Source of the DNA: Ruminococcus sp. AM36-2AA
Lineage (GTDB): Bacteria > Bacillota > Clostridia > Lachnospirales > Lachnospiraceae
Direction: 5' to 3'
Assembly (NCBI RefSeq): GCF_003461955.1
Contig: NZ_QTYB01000003.1
Location: 242,319 to 281,263 of the forward strand
DNA length: 38,945 nucleotides
Shown here: one piece after another, positions 14,706 to 22,953 of the stretch
Position numbering within the stretch: position 1 is the first letter of the stretch
Layout of the letters: each line of letters begins with the position of its first letter
The notes under the pieces: model-generated
The model's database searches: none
Seen by the model: only the letters and a program-made list of their open reading frames with translations
Told to the model about the DNA's origin: nothing
Program-made: the position numbers and the translations under genes

Positions 14706-15545
14706 ATGCAGGTAACAAAAACAGTAGAAGAAACAAGAAAACAGATTAAAGCGTGGAAAAAAGAAGGAAAAACAGTAGGTCTTGTGCCAACCATGGGATT
14801 TCTCCATGAAGGACATGCAAGCCTGATCAGAAAGTGCAGAGAGCAGAACGATATCGTAGTAGTATCGGATTTTGTCAATCCAACACAGTTTGGACCGACG
14901 GAAGATCTGGAAGCCTATCCGAGAGACTTTGAGCGTGACAGCAAACTCTGCGAAAGCCTGGGAGCAGACCTGATCTTCTGCCCGGAACCTTCCGAGATGT
15001 ATCACGATCCCCACGCATTTGTAAGCATAGACACCCTGTCTGAAACACTCTGTGGAAAAACACGCCCGATCCATTTCAAAGGTGTATGCACGGTTGTGAC
15101 CAAACTGTTCCACATTGTGGCACCGGACAGAGCATATTTCGGACAAAAAGACGCGCAGCAGCTGGCGATCATCCGCAAGATGGTGCGTGACTTAAACTTC
15201 GACATTGAGATCGTAGGTTGCCCGATCATCCGTGAGGAGGACGGACTTGCAAAATCCTCCAGAAATACATATTTAAGCCAGGAGGAAAGAAAAGCAGCAC
15301 TCTGCCTGTCAAAAGCAGTAAAACTGGGACAGGAAACCATTCACACAGGAATCGCCGCAGAAGAACTTCTGGGAAAAATGAGAGCAGTAATCGAAGCAGA
15401 GCCTCTTGCAAAAATTGATTACGTTTCCATGGTAGACGCACTTACCATGCAGCCGGTTGAAAAAGCAGACCGGGATGTTCTCGTAGCAATGGCTGTTTAC
15501 ATCGGAAAAACAAGACTGATCGATAACTTCAGCTACGAGGTATAA
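14706..15545 (+). CDS. panC: pantothenate synthetase (pantoate--beta-alanine ligase)
   Basis: A 279-residue cytoplasmic enzyme joining pantoate and beta-alanine with ATP to form pantothenate. Nucleotidyl-transferase features: VPTMGFLHEGHASLI (HIGH-like), VVVSDFVNPTQFGPTEDLEAYPR (pantoate site), PDRAYFGQKDAQQLAIIRKMV and GLAKSSRNTYLS (KMSKS-like). Length is normal for the family. AAAGAGGAG lies 5 bases upstream of the ATG. It follows panD by 123 bases and precedes the transporter by 3. No panB (ketopantoate hydroxymethyltransferase) or panE is in the window. Confidence 0.97.
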   Translation: MQVTKTVEETRKQIKAWKKEGKTVGLVPTMGFLHEGHASLIRKCREQNDIVVVSDFVNPTQFGPTEDLEAYPRDFERDSKLCESLGADLIFCPEPSEMYHDPHAFVSIDTLSETLCGKTRPIHFKGVCTVVTKLFHIVAPDRAYFGQKDAQQLAIIRKMVRDLNFDIEIVGCPIIREEDGLAKSSRNTYLSQEERKAALCLSKAVKLGQETIHTGIAAEELLGKMRAVIEAEPLAKIDYVSMVDALTMQPVEKADRDVLVAMAVYIGKTRLIDNFSYEV

Positions 15546-15548
15546 TAT

Positions 15549-16550
15549 ATGGAAAAAATCTTTAAAAAAATCGGAACCATCAGCAGCTTTGCATCCAGAT
15601 ATATAGGGATCATTATCATCGTTTTCTCCTGCCTGGCATTTTTCTGGCGGGATGGATTTGCCTGGATGACGAATTATACGTCGGTATTTCTGGGCGTGAT
15701 CATGTTTGGAATGGGACTTACAATACGGATGGAAGACTTCCGGGCTATTTTTTCCAGACCCAAGGAAGTGGTGATCGGTGCGGTGGCTCAGTATACCATT
15801 ATGCCGGTGATCGCCTGGCTGCTGTGCAAAGTGATGAACCTTCCGGCAGATCTGGCCCTGGGAGTGATCCTGGTAGGTTGCTGCCCGGGAGGAACGGCCA
15901 GCAACGTAATTACTTATATCGCAGGAGGAGATGTGGCACTTTCTGTGGGAATGACCATTGTTTCCACACTGGCAGCGCCACTGATGACGCCGTTTCTTGT
16001 GTATGTTCTGGCAGGCGCCTGGGTAGAAGTCTCTTTCTGGGCGATGGTACTTTCTGTGGTAAAAGTAATTCTGGTCCCGGTCCTTCTGGGAGTCTTTCTC
16101 CGAAGTCTTGCGGGAGAACATGTGGATAAGGTATCGGATGTTATGCCGCTGGTATCGGTTGTGGCTATTGTCATGATCATTGGAGGGATCGTGGCAGTAA
16201 ATGCAGAAAAGATCGTAAGCTGCGGAGTTCTGGTGCTTGGAGTAGTGGCGATCCACAATTTCTGTGGTATGATGCTGGGATTTCTGGCTGCAAAAATCTT
16301 CCATGTGGAGTATTCCAGAACAACTGCTATAGCTATAGAGGTAGGCATGCAGAACAGTGGCCTTGCTGTCTCACTGGTAGCAGCTAATTTTGCAGCCAAT
16401 CCGCTTGCAACACTTCCGGGCGCGATCTTCAGTGTATGGCACAATATTGCGGGTTCCATTTTTGCGGGGATCCGCCGTGCAGGTGCAGAAAACCTTGCAG
16501 AGCTTAAGGGGAGCAGCGAAACGGCAGAGGAATGCATACAGATGAAATAA
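15549..16550 (+). CDS. BASS family transporter, possibly ketopantoate/pantoate uptake (PanS-like)
   Basis: A 333-residue membrane protein with about nine or ten helices of the bile acid:sodium symporter fold. Family landmarks: FGMGLTIRMEDF, VGCCPGGTASNVITYIAGGDVALS (discontinuous helix region) and IAIEVGMQNSGLAVSLV. It starts 3 bases after the panC stop, so it is almost certainly cotranscribed. In Salmonella a BASS protein, PanS, imports ketopantoate; the panD-panC context and the absence of panB here make a pantoate or ketopantoate importer the best guess. Bile acid or another organic anion cannot be excluded. Confidence 0.85.
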   Translation: MEKIFKKIGTISSFASRYIGIIIIVFSCLAFFWRDGFAWMTNYTSVFLGVIMFGMGLTIRMEDFRAIFSRPKEVVIGAVAQYTIMPVIAWLLCKVMNLPADLALGVILVGCCPGGTASNVITYIAGGDVALSVGMTIVSTLAAPLMTPFLVYVLAGAWVEVSFWAMVLSVVKVILVPVLLGVFLRSLAGEHVDKVSDVMPLVSVVAIVMIIGGIVAVNAEKIVSCGVLVLGVVAIHNFCGMMLGFLAAKIFHVEYSRTTAIAIEVGMQNSGLAVSLVAANFAANPLATLPGAIFSVWHNIAGSIFAGIRRAGAENLAELKGSSETAEECIQMK

Positions 16551-16607
16551 GAAAAGAAAAAAGTATCAGGGGAGTTGTAAAATATAGCCGCAAATCGTGA
16601 AACAGAA

Positions 16608-16637
16608 TTGACAGGGTAAAGCGGAAAAGCCTATAAT
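16608..16637 (+). promoter_or_regulatory. promoter of the secreted PPC/FN3-like gene
   Basis: Consensus TTGACA at 16608-16613 and consensus TATAAT at 16632-16637, separated by 18 bases. The gene begins about 40 bases after the expected start. Confidence 0.7.
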
Positions 16638-16683
16638 ATAAAGTATCATACAGGCGTGAAACATCATAAAACGGGAAGGAGAA

Positions 16684-17400
16684 ATGAAAATGAAAAAATT
16701 TATGAAACGTTGGATGCCGCTGCTTTTAACCCTGATGGTCTGCGTGGGAACATTCTGGAGCAGTGTAGTGCCGGTATATGCATCTATGGCAGATGAGGCG
16801 ATGGATTATACCATGGGAGAGACATACCGGGGCCAGCATTGGTATAGTAAATATTACAGTTTTACTCTGAAAGAAAGAACCCACATTTCTTTAAGAGCGA
16901 CAACATATTCAGGCACGGTTGATTTTTACATTTATAATAGCAATGGTAAAAAGTTTCTGGATAGCGATAATGTAAAATATACGAAAAACATCACTACAGA
17001 TGTATATAAAGGAACTGCTTCCCGTACATTATCTGCCGGAACATATTATCTGGAAATCTACGGATACAATAAAGAATATTATTTCACCCTCAACGCAGAT
17101 AAATCAATTACCCTTGCACGTGGCAGCATCACATCTCTGAAAAGCAATAAATCCGGTCAGCTGACCGTATCCTGCAAGAGTGTTCCATATGCCATCGGAT
17201 ACCGTATCCAGTATTCCACAGATTATCGTTTCCGTAAAGGTGTAAAGACCATCTATTCACCGGTAAGAATTAAAACTCTGACGAAACTCTCAAAAGGAAA
17301 AAGATATTACGTAAGAGTGACTCCATATACGGTATATACGGATGGAGAACACGCCTGGGGAGCAACTTCTTATGTAAAGAGCGCAGTAGTAAAGAAATAA
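16684..17400 (+). CDS. secreted protein with PPC-like and fibronectin III-like domains
   Basis: A 238-residue exported protein with GGGAAGGAG upstream. A signal peptide (about 1-33) ends near VYASMA. The first domain (about 37-140) has the pattern of bacterial pre-peptidase C-terminal (PPC) domains: YYSFTLKERTHISLRA, GTVDFYIYNSNG, RTLSAGTYYLEIYGY. The second (about 148-238) is FN3-like and ends in the KGKRYYVRVTPYT pattern common in Lachnospiraceae surface proteins. No peptidase domain, sortase signal or SGAT motif is present. It is monocistronic behind a near-consensus promoter, so it may be abundant. Function unknown; adhesion or polymer binding is possible. Confidence 0.7.
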   Translation: MKMKKFMKRWMPLLLTLMVCVGTFWSSVVPVYASMADEAMDYTMGETYRGQHWYSKYYSFTLKERTHISLRATTYSGTVDFYIYNSNGKKFLDSDNVKYTKNITTDVYKGTASRTLSAGTYYLEIYGYNKEYYFTLNADKSITLARGSITSLKSNKSGQLTVSCKSVPYAIGYRIQYSTDYRFRKGVKTIYSPVRIKTLTKLSKGKRYYVRVTPYTVYTDGEHAWGATSYVKSAVVKK

Positions 17401-17422
17401 AAACAAAATAGAAAAATAAACT

Positions 17423-17459
17423 CAGCTCATTGTGGATAAATGTTTTCCGCAATGGGCTG
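17423..17459 (+). terminator. hairpin after the PPC/FN3-like gene
   Basis: CAGCTCATTGTGG (17423-17435) pairs with CCGCAATGGGCTG (17447-17459) over 13 bp with G-U pairs. No clear T run follows, so termination is uncertain. Confidence 0.4.
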
Positions 17460-17583
17460 AATGTGTATAAAGAGAGGAGCGCAGAGCGTTTATCCTGACG
17501 CTTATGTAAAATATTCCGGGGATTTTCAGGGATAATATGACAGGTTTTGTCGAAAGAAAAAGTCATAAAATGTGGAATTGTAG

Positions 17584-17612
17584 TTTACAAATCAGGGCAT
17601 GTATACTATAAT
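17584..17612 (+). promoter_or_regulatory. thiC promoter
   Basis: TTTACA at 17584-17589 and consensus TATAAT at 17607-17612, 17-base spacer, about 30 bases before the TPP aptamer. Confidence 0.65.
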
Positions 17613-17647
17613 AACCACATGGGCGGAGACGTCCCATACATATGAAA

Positions 17648-17733
17648 ACAGGGGGGCCCGCTGAAGCGAGCTGAGAGTAGACTGTGAATGTCTTGACCCA
17701 TAACCTGATTTGGATAATGCCAACGTAGGGACA
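17648..17733 (+). promoter_or_regulatory. TPP (THI-box) riboswitch
   Basis: The conserved elements occur in order: GGGGGGCCC, GCTGAGAG, TTGACCCA, ACCTGATTTGGATAATGCCA and ACGTAGGGA. This aptamer binds thiamine pyrophosphate and switches off thiamine genes when the cofactor is plentiful. A terminator at 17828-17869 is the likely expression platform, ahead of thiC. Confidence 0.95.
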
Positions 17734-17827
17734 TATGCACGAAGGAGTCTTAAAGGCACAGAAGATCAGAGAGTACAGAAGATATCAGAAGTACAGAAGA
17801 TTTTCATTAAGTACGAAAGATTAAGGG

Positions 17828-17869
17828 CCGGTTGTTGTGATGCGTATGCGTTGCAGCAACCGGTTTTTT
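17828..17869 (+). terminator. riboswitch-controlled terminator before thiC
   Basis: CCGGTTGTTG (17828-17837) pairs with CAGCAACCGG (17854-17863) with one wobble, then TTTTTT at 17864-17869. It lies 94 bases after the TPP aptamer. Confidence 0.8.
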
Positions 17870-18006
17870 GCTGCATAAAACATAAAGAGTTTACGGAAAG
17901 ATCCTGCGAATATCTGCCAGGAACCGAGCTTGTATAGCAGTCAGGAATCCGGCGGCAGTGACAGATTTTCCAGATCCAGATACGAAACGAAAGGAGATTT
18001 TTTTAC

Positions 18007-19311
18007 ATGAGAAATTACAGTACACAGATGGAGGCAGCCCGTAAAGGCATCATCACACCTGAGCTTGAAATCGTAGCTAAGAAGGAACGCATGACAACAG
18101 AGGAACTGCTTCCTCTGGTAGCCTCCGGTAAGGTGGCGATCTGTGCAAATAAAAATCACAAATGTATCGATCCGGAGGGCGTAGGTTCCATGCTCCGCAC
18201 CAAGATCAATGTAAACCTTGGTGTATCCAGAGACTGCAAGGATTACGATGTAGAGATGCAGAAAGTTATGGAAGCTGTCAACATGGGAGCACATGCGATC
18301 ATGGATCTTTCTTCCCACGGAAATACCATTCCATTTCGCCGCAAGCTGACAAGCGAGTGTCCGGCAATGATCGGAACCGTTCCGGTTTATGACTCTGTTA
18401 TCCATTATCAGAGAGATCTTGACACACTGACAGCCAAAGATTTTATCGATGTGGTAAGACTTCACGCACAGGATGGTGTTGATTTCGTAACTCTTCACTG
18501 CGGAATCACAAGAAAGACGATCGATCAGATCCGTAACCATAAGAGAAAAATGAATATCGTTTCCAGAGGAGGTTCCCTTGTATTTGCATGGATGTGCATG
18601 ACCGGTGAGGAGAATCCGTTCTACGAATACTATGACGAGATCCTGGATATCTGCCGTGAGTACGATGTGACGATTTCTCTTGGAGATGCCTGCCGTCCGG
18701 GATGTCTTGCGGATGCTACAGATGTATGCCAGATCGAGGAACTTGTACGTCTTGGTGAGCTGACCAAACGTGCCTGGGAAAAAGATGTCCAGGTTATGGT
18801 TGAGGGACCGGGACATGTGCCGCTCGATCAGGTTGAGGCTAATATGAAAGTGCAGCAGTCTATCTGTCAGGGTGCACCGTTCTATGTATTAGGACCGATC
18901 GTAACAGATGTTGCACCGGGATATGATCACATCACATCTGCAATTGGCGGCGCGGTAGCTGCCATGTCCGGAGCTGCATTCCTCTGCTATGTGACACCGG
19001 CAGAGCATCTTGCACTTCCGAACCTTGAGGATGTAAAACAGGGAATCATGGCATCCAAGATCGCTGCTCATGCGGCAGATATTGCCAAGGGTGTCCGTGG
19101 GGCCCGTGAGATCGATGACAAGATGGCAGATGCCAGAAGAAAGCTCGACTGGGAGGCACAGTGGGAGTGTGCCATGGATCCGGAAACAGCGAAACGTATC
19201 TGGAACGAACGTAAGCCGGAACATGAAGATACCTGCTCCATGTGTGGTAAATTCTGTGCAGTACGAAGCATGAACAAAGCACTTGCCGGAGAGCATATCG
19301 ATATCCTGTAA
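18007..19311 (+). CDS. thiC: phosphomethylpyrimidine synthase ThiC
   Basis: A 434-residue radical SAM enzyme that turns 5-aminoimidazole ribotide into HMP-phosphate for thiamine. This is the short form lacking the long N-terminal extension of E. coli ThiC. Seen: [92 protein letters not shown], and the C-terminal cluster CSMCGKFC (Cys410, 413, 417), which binds the 4Fe-4S centre. The last gap is three residues rather than the four of the classic CX2CX4C. AAGGAG lies about 10 bases upstream. Expression is controlled by the TPP riboswitch. Confidence 0.97.
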   Translation: MRNYSTQMEAARKGIITPELEIVAKKERMTTEELLPLVASGKVAICANKNHKCIDPEGVGSMLRTKINVNLGVSRDCKDYDVEMQKVMEAVNMGAHAIMDLSSHGNTIPFRRKLTSECPAMIGTVPVYDSVIHYQRDLDTLTAKDFIDVVRLHAQDGVDFVTLHCGITRKTIDQIRNHKRKMNIVSRGGSLVFAWMCMTGEENPFYEYYDEILDICREYDVTISLGDACRPGCLADATDVCQIEELVRLGELTKRAWEKDVQVMVEGPGHVPLDQVEANMKVQQSICQGAPFYVLGPIVTDVAPGYDHITSAIGGAVAAMSGAAFLCYVTPAEHLALPNLEDVKQGIMASKIAAHAADIAKGVRGAREIDDKMADARRKLDWEAQWECAMDPETAKRIWNERKPEHEDTCSMCGKFCAVRSMNKALAGEHIDIL

Positions 19312-19332
19312 GGAAAAGCGAAAAATTAAGGC

Positions 19333-19361
19333 TTGTAATTGAAAAAAGAGTGAGTTATAAT
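19333..19361 (+). promoter_or_regulatory. ribU promoter
   Basis: TTGTAA at 19333-19338 and consensus TATAAT at 19356-19361, 17-base spacer. The FMN aptamer begins within about 15 bases of the expected start. Confidence 0.65.
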
Positions 19362-19376
19362 GAACTCATAAAAGAA

Positions 19377-19490
19377 AATTTCTTCGGGGCAGGGTGCAAT
19401 TCCCTACCGGCGGTATAGTCCGCGACCCGCTTCGGCGGCTGATCTGGTGAAATTCCGGAACCGACAGTAAAGTCTGGATGAGAGAAGAAC
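19377..19490 (+). promoter_or_regulatory. FMN (RFN) riboswitch
   Basis: Conserved elements in order: TTCGGGGCAGGGTG, AATTCCCTACCGGCGGT, GACCCGC, CTGATCTGGTGAAATTCCGG, ACCGACAGTAAAGTCTGGATG and the closing AGAGAAGAA that pairs with TTTCTTC. It binds FMN and turns off riboflavin synthesis or uptake genes. Here it precedes ribU, with a terminator at 19518-19546 as expression platform. Confidence 0.95.
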
Positions 19491-19517
19491 GCGCAGTATT
19501 TCATGAACGTGCTCAGT

Positions 19518-19546
19518 GCCCCGGGAAGAAGTTCCCGGGGCTTTTT
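19518..19546 (+). terminator. riboswitch-controlled terminator before ribU
   Basis: Perfect 10-bp stem GCCCCGGGAA / TTCCCGGGGC with a 4-base loop, followed by TTTTT at 19542-19546. Confidence 0.9.
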
Positions 19547-19624
19547 ATGTGAGGAAATATTTTTTCGTATAAAGATTTCTTGTAGAAATTTTCTTTGAAT
19601 ATTTCTAAAGAAGGAGAGAGAATT

Positions 19625-20260
19625 ATGAGTGAACAGGTATTGCAGAGAGGAAATGCCGTGGAAAGGAGCAGAACAAGGACGATCGCACAGGTAGCCATGC
19701 TGGGTGCTGTGGCAGGAGTACTGATGAATCTGGAGTTTCCGATTCCGTTTCTTGCACCGTCTTTTTATCAGCTTGATTTTTCCGAGGTACCGGTTATGGT
19801 AGGAACTTTTGCCATGGGACCTGTGGCAGGTATTCTGATCGAGCTTGTGAAGATTCTCGTACATCTTGTGACCAAGGGAACCATGACTGCCGGTGTTGGT
19901 GATGTTGCCAACTTCCTGTTTGGATGTGCCTATGTGGTACCGGCCGGCCTGATCTACCGTTTCCGTCACAAAAAGAGCAGAGTACATGCAGTTGCAGGTA
20001 TGGCAGCAGGAACAGTCCTGACAGCGATCCTTGCATGCTTTGTCAATGCCTTTGTATTGCTTCCGGCTTACGGTAAGGCGTTTGGAATGCCAATCGAGAC
20101 CTTTATCCAGATGGGAAGTGCAGTACACAGCTCCGTAAACGGACTGCTTACCTTTGCACTGCTGATCATTGCTCCGTTTAATATTTTTAAATATGCACTG
20201 ACATCTCTGATCGTATTTGTAATTTATAAGAAGATCCGTGTTGTACTGAAGGGTGACTGA
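19625..20260 (+). CDS. ribU: riboflavin ECF transporter substrate-binding protein RibU
   Basis: A 211-residue membrane protein with about six helices. It is the S component that captures riboflavin and docks on a shared ECF energy-coupling module encoded elsewhere. Family features: PIPFLAPSFYQLDFSEVPVMVGTFAMGPVAGILIELVKILVH and the GTMTAGVGDVANFLFG loop. The FMN riboswitch directly upstream fixes the substrate with high confidence. I start at ATG 19625 (AAGGAGAG upstream), not at the in-frame ATG 19595. In this genome it would also feed the FAD used by ApbE at 2731-3792. Confidence 0.95.
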   Translation: MSEQVLQRGNAVERSRTRTIAQVAMLGAVAGVLMNLEFPIPFLAPSFYQLDFSEVPVMVGTFAMGPVAGILIELVKILVHLVTKGTMTAGVGDVANFLFGCAYVVPAGLIYRFRHKKSRVHAVAGMAAGTVLTAILACFVNAFVLLPAYGKAFGMPIETFIQMGSAVHSSVNGLLTFALLIIAPFNIFKYALTSLIVFVIYKKIRVVLKGD

Positions 20261-20337
20261 TCGTAAGCAGTTATCGGAAGATGACAGAGAAGATCAGGAA
20301 ATAATGTCTTCGGATGAATATCTGAGGATGTGAAAAA

Positions 20338-20387
20338 TGCCATGTAATTTAACTGCTGATGGGCAGTAAGGTTACATGGCATTTTTT
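20338..20387. terminator. bidirectional terminator between ribU and the MATE gene
   Basis: TGCCATGTAA (20338-20347) pairs with TTACATGGCA (20372-20381), with an inner ACTGC/GCAGT helix. TTTTTT follows on the plus strand and TTTTT on the minus strand, serving the convergent genes. Confidence 0.85.
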
Positions 20388-20455
20388 ATATATTACAGAT
20401 GTATGCAGGTTGTGATGTCTGTTTTATATGTCCGGATTTATGGTGTTGCAGAACA

Positions 20456-21844
20456 TCAGGCGGTCTGTTCTGCGGCTTTCATGATCCCGAGTTCACGTCT
20501 GGCAAAGACAACAGCCAATACGAAGGCGGAGGTATCTGCAATCGGTCCCGCATACATGACACCATCGATTCCGAAGAAGAACGGAAAGATGACGATCAGT
20601 GGCAGCAGGAAGAAGACCTGCCTTGTGAGTGACATGATCACACCGAGTCTGGCCTTTCCCATGGAGGTAAAAAATCCGGCAGACATAGGCTGGATCCCGT
20701 TGGCAAAGGTCATCAGCATGAAGATCCGGAGATATTTTTCCGCAAACTGAAAGTACAGGTCGCTTCCGTTTCCGAAGATGCTTACGATCTGGTGAGGGAA
20801 GAACTGGAAACAGATAAAAAATACGGTTGCGATCACAGTACATAAGGCCACGGAATAACGGTATGTCTGACGTACACGGCTGTATTTTTCGGCACCGTAG
20901 TTAAAGCCCCAGATGGGCTGGGAACCCTGGGAGATTCCGATGCAGATGGCCATAAATACCTGATTGACTTTGGAAATGATCCCTGCACAGGCGATTGGAA
21001 TATCACTCCCGTAGGCGGAGAGTGCTCCGTAATGGCGAAGTGTATTGTTCATGACGATCTGCACTGCAGCAATGGCAACCTGATTGATACAGGATGCCAT
21101 TCCCAGAGAAAAAATGGCAGACAGATTGCGTGCCTTAGGAATCAGCATGGAGTGGTCCAGGTACATTTTCCGGAGTCTGGAAAAATAAAAGATGATCAGA
21201 AGTCCGGATACGATCTGGCCGATCACGGTTGCCCAGGCTGCACCTTTGATGCCCCAGCCGAATCCAAAGATGAAAAGCGGGTCCAGGATGGTGTTGATGG
21301 CGGCACCGGCCAGGATGCAGGCCATGGAATAGGTAGGACTCCTGTCTGCTCGGATCAGGTGGTTGCCGCCTGTGCTTAAAACATAAAAGGGAAGTCCAAT
21401 GGCGGTGATCCCTATGTAATCAATGGCATAGGGCATGACGTCCGGTGTTCCGCCGAAAAAATGAAGAAGTGGCTTCAGGAACAGAAGGACAATGACAGAG
21501 AGTATCGTACCGGAGATTATCAGCGTGGAGAGTCCGGTTCCTGCAATGGAGCTGGCTTTTTTTTCGTTTCCTGCGCCCATTTCCAGGTTGTAATTGGAGG
21601 CGCTGCCGATTCCCAGGAGCAATGCAGCAGCAGTAGAGATAATGGTTACGGGAAATGCGATGTTTGTGGCGGCGTTTCCAAGCATTCCTACGCCCTGTCC
21701 GATAAAGATCTGGTCAACGATATTGTACAGAGCGCTGACTAGCATGCTGATGATGGCGGGAATGGCGAATTTGGTGATCAGGCTGCCTACAGGGGCGGTT
21801 CCCAGAGGGTTTTCGGCCTGGGCAGCATTGGTCTGGTTTTTCAA
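20456..21844 (-). CDS. MATE family efflux transporter
   Basis: A 462-residue membrane protein with about twelve helices and the MATE duplication. Landmarks: FAIPAIISMLVSALYNIVDQIFIGQGVGMLGNAA in the first half, LLGIGSASNYNLEMGAGNEKKA, and in the second half IGISQGSQPIWGFNYGAEKYSRVRQTYR. These carriers export drugs or metabolites using a sodium or proton gradient. The start is TTG (bases 21844-21842) with AAGGA upstream; no ATG upstream is in frame. It is monocistronic and convergent with ribU. The substrate cannot be predicted. Confidence 0.93.
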   Translation of the reverse strand: MKNQTNAAQAENPLGTAPVGSLITKFAIPAIISMLVSALYNIVDQIFIGQGVGMLGNAATNIAFPVTIISTAAALLLGIGSASNYNLEMGAGNEKKASSIAGTGLSTLIISGTILSVIVLLFLKPLLHFFGGTPDVMPYAIDYIGITAIGLPFYVLSTGGNHLIRADRSPTYSMACILAGAAINTILDPLFIFGFGWGIKGAAWATVIGQIVSGLLIIFYFSRLRKMYLDHSMLIPKARNLSAIFSLGMASCINQVAIAAVQIVMNNTLRHYGALSAYGSDIPIACAGIISKVNQVFMAICIGISQGSQPIWGFNYGAEKYSRVRQTYRYSVALCTVIATVFFICFQFFPHQIVSIFGNGSDLYFQFAEKYLRIFMLMTFANGIQPMSAGFFTSMGKARLGVIMSLTRQVFFLLPLIVIFPFFFGIDGVMYAGPIADTSAFVLAVVFARRELGIMKAAEQTA

Positions 21845-21925
21845 TGTTTTTTCCTTCTTTCTTGTCTACAGTAGCTGTTTGGTAATGTAATAAGTAAATT
21901 TTAAATTTTATAGCAGGGTATTTAT

Positions 21926-21954
21926 TATAGCACTATTGTGAAGTGAGTGTAAGT
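21926..21954 (-). promoter_or_regulatory. MATE gene promoter
   Basis: On the minus strand TTACAC (21954-21949) and consensus TATAAT (21931-21926) are separated by 17 bases. Confidence 0.55.
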
Positions 21955-21962
21955 ATAAAAAA

Positions 21963-21991
21963 TTGACCTTTGGTTTTGGATGGGATAAAAT
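21963..21991 (+). promoter_or_regulatory. Nudix hydrolase gene promoter
   Basis: TTGACC at 21963-21968 and TAAAAT at 21986-21991, 17-base spacer, about 30 bases before the Shine-Dalgarno of the Nudix gene. It lies back to back with the MATE promoter. Confidence 0.55.
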
Positions 21992-22027
21992 GTTTTTAGA
22001 AAAAATTTTCGGGAAGGAGCTTTTCAG

Positions 22028-22639
22028 ATGGGTAAGATCAACAGTGTGAAAAAACTTACAGATAATAAGTTTGTGAATCTTTATGGGGTGGATGCGACCA
22101 GTGTACATGATACGCCGGTTTCTTATTTTGTGGCCTCCAGGGCGAAGTGTGTGGAGGATTTGAAGCTTTCTACGGGGGAGAATCATCCGGATGGGGTGAT
22201 CATTTACAGTGTTTATGGAGAGAAGCGGGATAAGGTTGTGCTGATCCGTCAGTATCGGTATACGATCGGCGGATATATTTATGAGTTTCCGGCGGGGCTT
22301 GTGGAGCCTGGGGAGGATTTCCATGAGGGTGCTGTGCGTGAGATGTTTGAGGAGACCGGGTTGAAGCTGGAGCCGATCAAGGTTGCGGAGGCTTTTGAGA
22401 AGCCTTATTTTACGACGATAGGGATGACGGATGAATCCTGTGCTACGGTTTATGGGTATGCCAGTGGTGAGGTTAGTAAGGCTGCTCAGGAGGATAGTGA
22501 GGAGATCGAGGTTGTGATCGCGGACCGGGATGAGGTCAGGAGGATCTTGAAGGAGGAGAGGGTTGCGATCATGTGTGCTTATATGCTGATGCATTTTCTT
22601 GAGGATGAGGAGGTGTTTGGATTTCTTGGGGAGATTTAA
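22028..22639 (+). CDS. Nudix hydrolase (ADP-ribose pyrophosphatase-like)
   Basis: A 203-residue cytoplasmic hydrolase. The Nudix box is complete, running from Gly90 to about residue 112: G-x5-E-x7-RE-x2-EE-x-G (as EGAVREMFEETG at its end). The preceding IRQYRYTIGGYIYEFPAGLVEPGE pattern is typical of ADP-ribose and nucleoside-diphosphate-sugar pyrophosphatases. The C-terminal part is charged and carries no extra domain. GGGAAGGAG is well placed. The DNA of this gene uses many GAT/GGT/GTT codons and reads more G-rich than its neighbours. The exact substrate is not determinable. Confidence 0.9.
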   Translation: MGKINSVKKLTDNKFVNLYGVDATSVHDTPVSYFVASRAKCVEDLKLSTGENHPDGVIIYSVYGEKRDKVVLIRQYRYTIGGYIYEFPAGLVEPGEDFHEGAVREMFEETGLKLEPIKVAEAFEKPYFTTIGMTDESCATVYGYASGEVSKAAQEDSEEIEVVIADRDEVRRILKEERVAIMCAYMLMHFLEDEEVFGFLGEI

Positions 22640-22653
22640 ACGGAGGTAGTTAT

Positions 22654-22740
22654 ATGGCGGAAGGGGACGCCAGTGAGGGGCTTCTTTCCAGGCTGGGGCT
22701 TCGTCGGGGGCTGGCTTCTAAGGTGCCGGAATTCTGCTAA
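22654..22740 (+). CDS. possible 28-residue small protein inside the palindromic element
   Basis: ATG 22654 is preceded by GGAGG with a 7-base gap and opens a 28-codon frame that ends at TAA 22740, covering most of the left half of the palindrome. The product is basic and ends in Cys. No homologue is known to me. The good ribosome site is the only positive evidence; chance is quite possible because the element itself dictates the codons. Confidence 0.25.
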   Translation: MAEGDASEGLLSRLGLRRGLASKVPEFC

Positions 22741-22876
22741 AAGCGCTTCAAAAAATCTCGAACTCGCGTCTGAAGCCGCTCAAACAGCGAGATTTTTTGA
22801 AGCAACGCAGATTTCCGCCACCTAAGAATCAGCTCCCCTCCTGCAGAGTCAGCCTGGAAAGAAGCCCCTCACTGGC
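22669..22876. repeat. 208-bp extended imperfect palindrome (MITE-like or structured RNA element)
   Basis: Nested inverted repeats cover nearly the whole unit. Outer arms 22669-22695 and 22850-22876 are perfect over 27 bp. Middle arms (about 22706-22725 with 22819-22838) and (about 22726-22737 with 22807-22818) are imperfect. Inner arms 22745-22760 and 22788-22803 are perfect over 16 bp and enclose a 27-base loop. Transcribed on either strand it would fold into one long rod. There is no transposase gene. The layout fits a non-autonomous mobile palindrome or a family of intergenic repeats; no second copy is in this window. Confidence 0.8.
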
Positions 22877-22953
22877 TGTGCATTGGCCGTGAGACGTGTT
22901 AAATCTCGTGGGGAGTGTTGCTAGTGGGGTGGTATGACGGGAGTTGGATGAGC

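Noticed and set aside
17710..17937. 75-codon frame downstream of the thiC promoter
   Set aside because: Overlaps the TPP aptamer and its terminator, which explain the sequence better.
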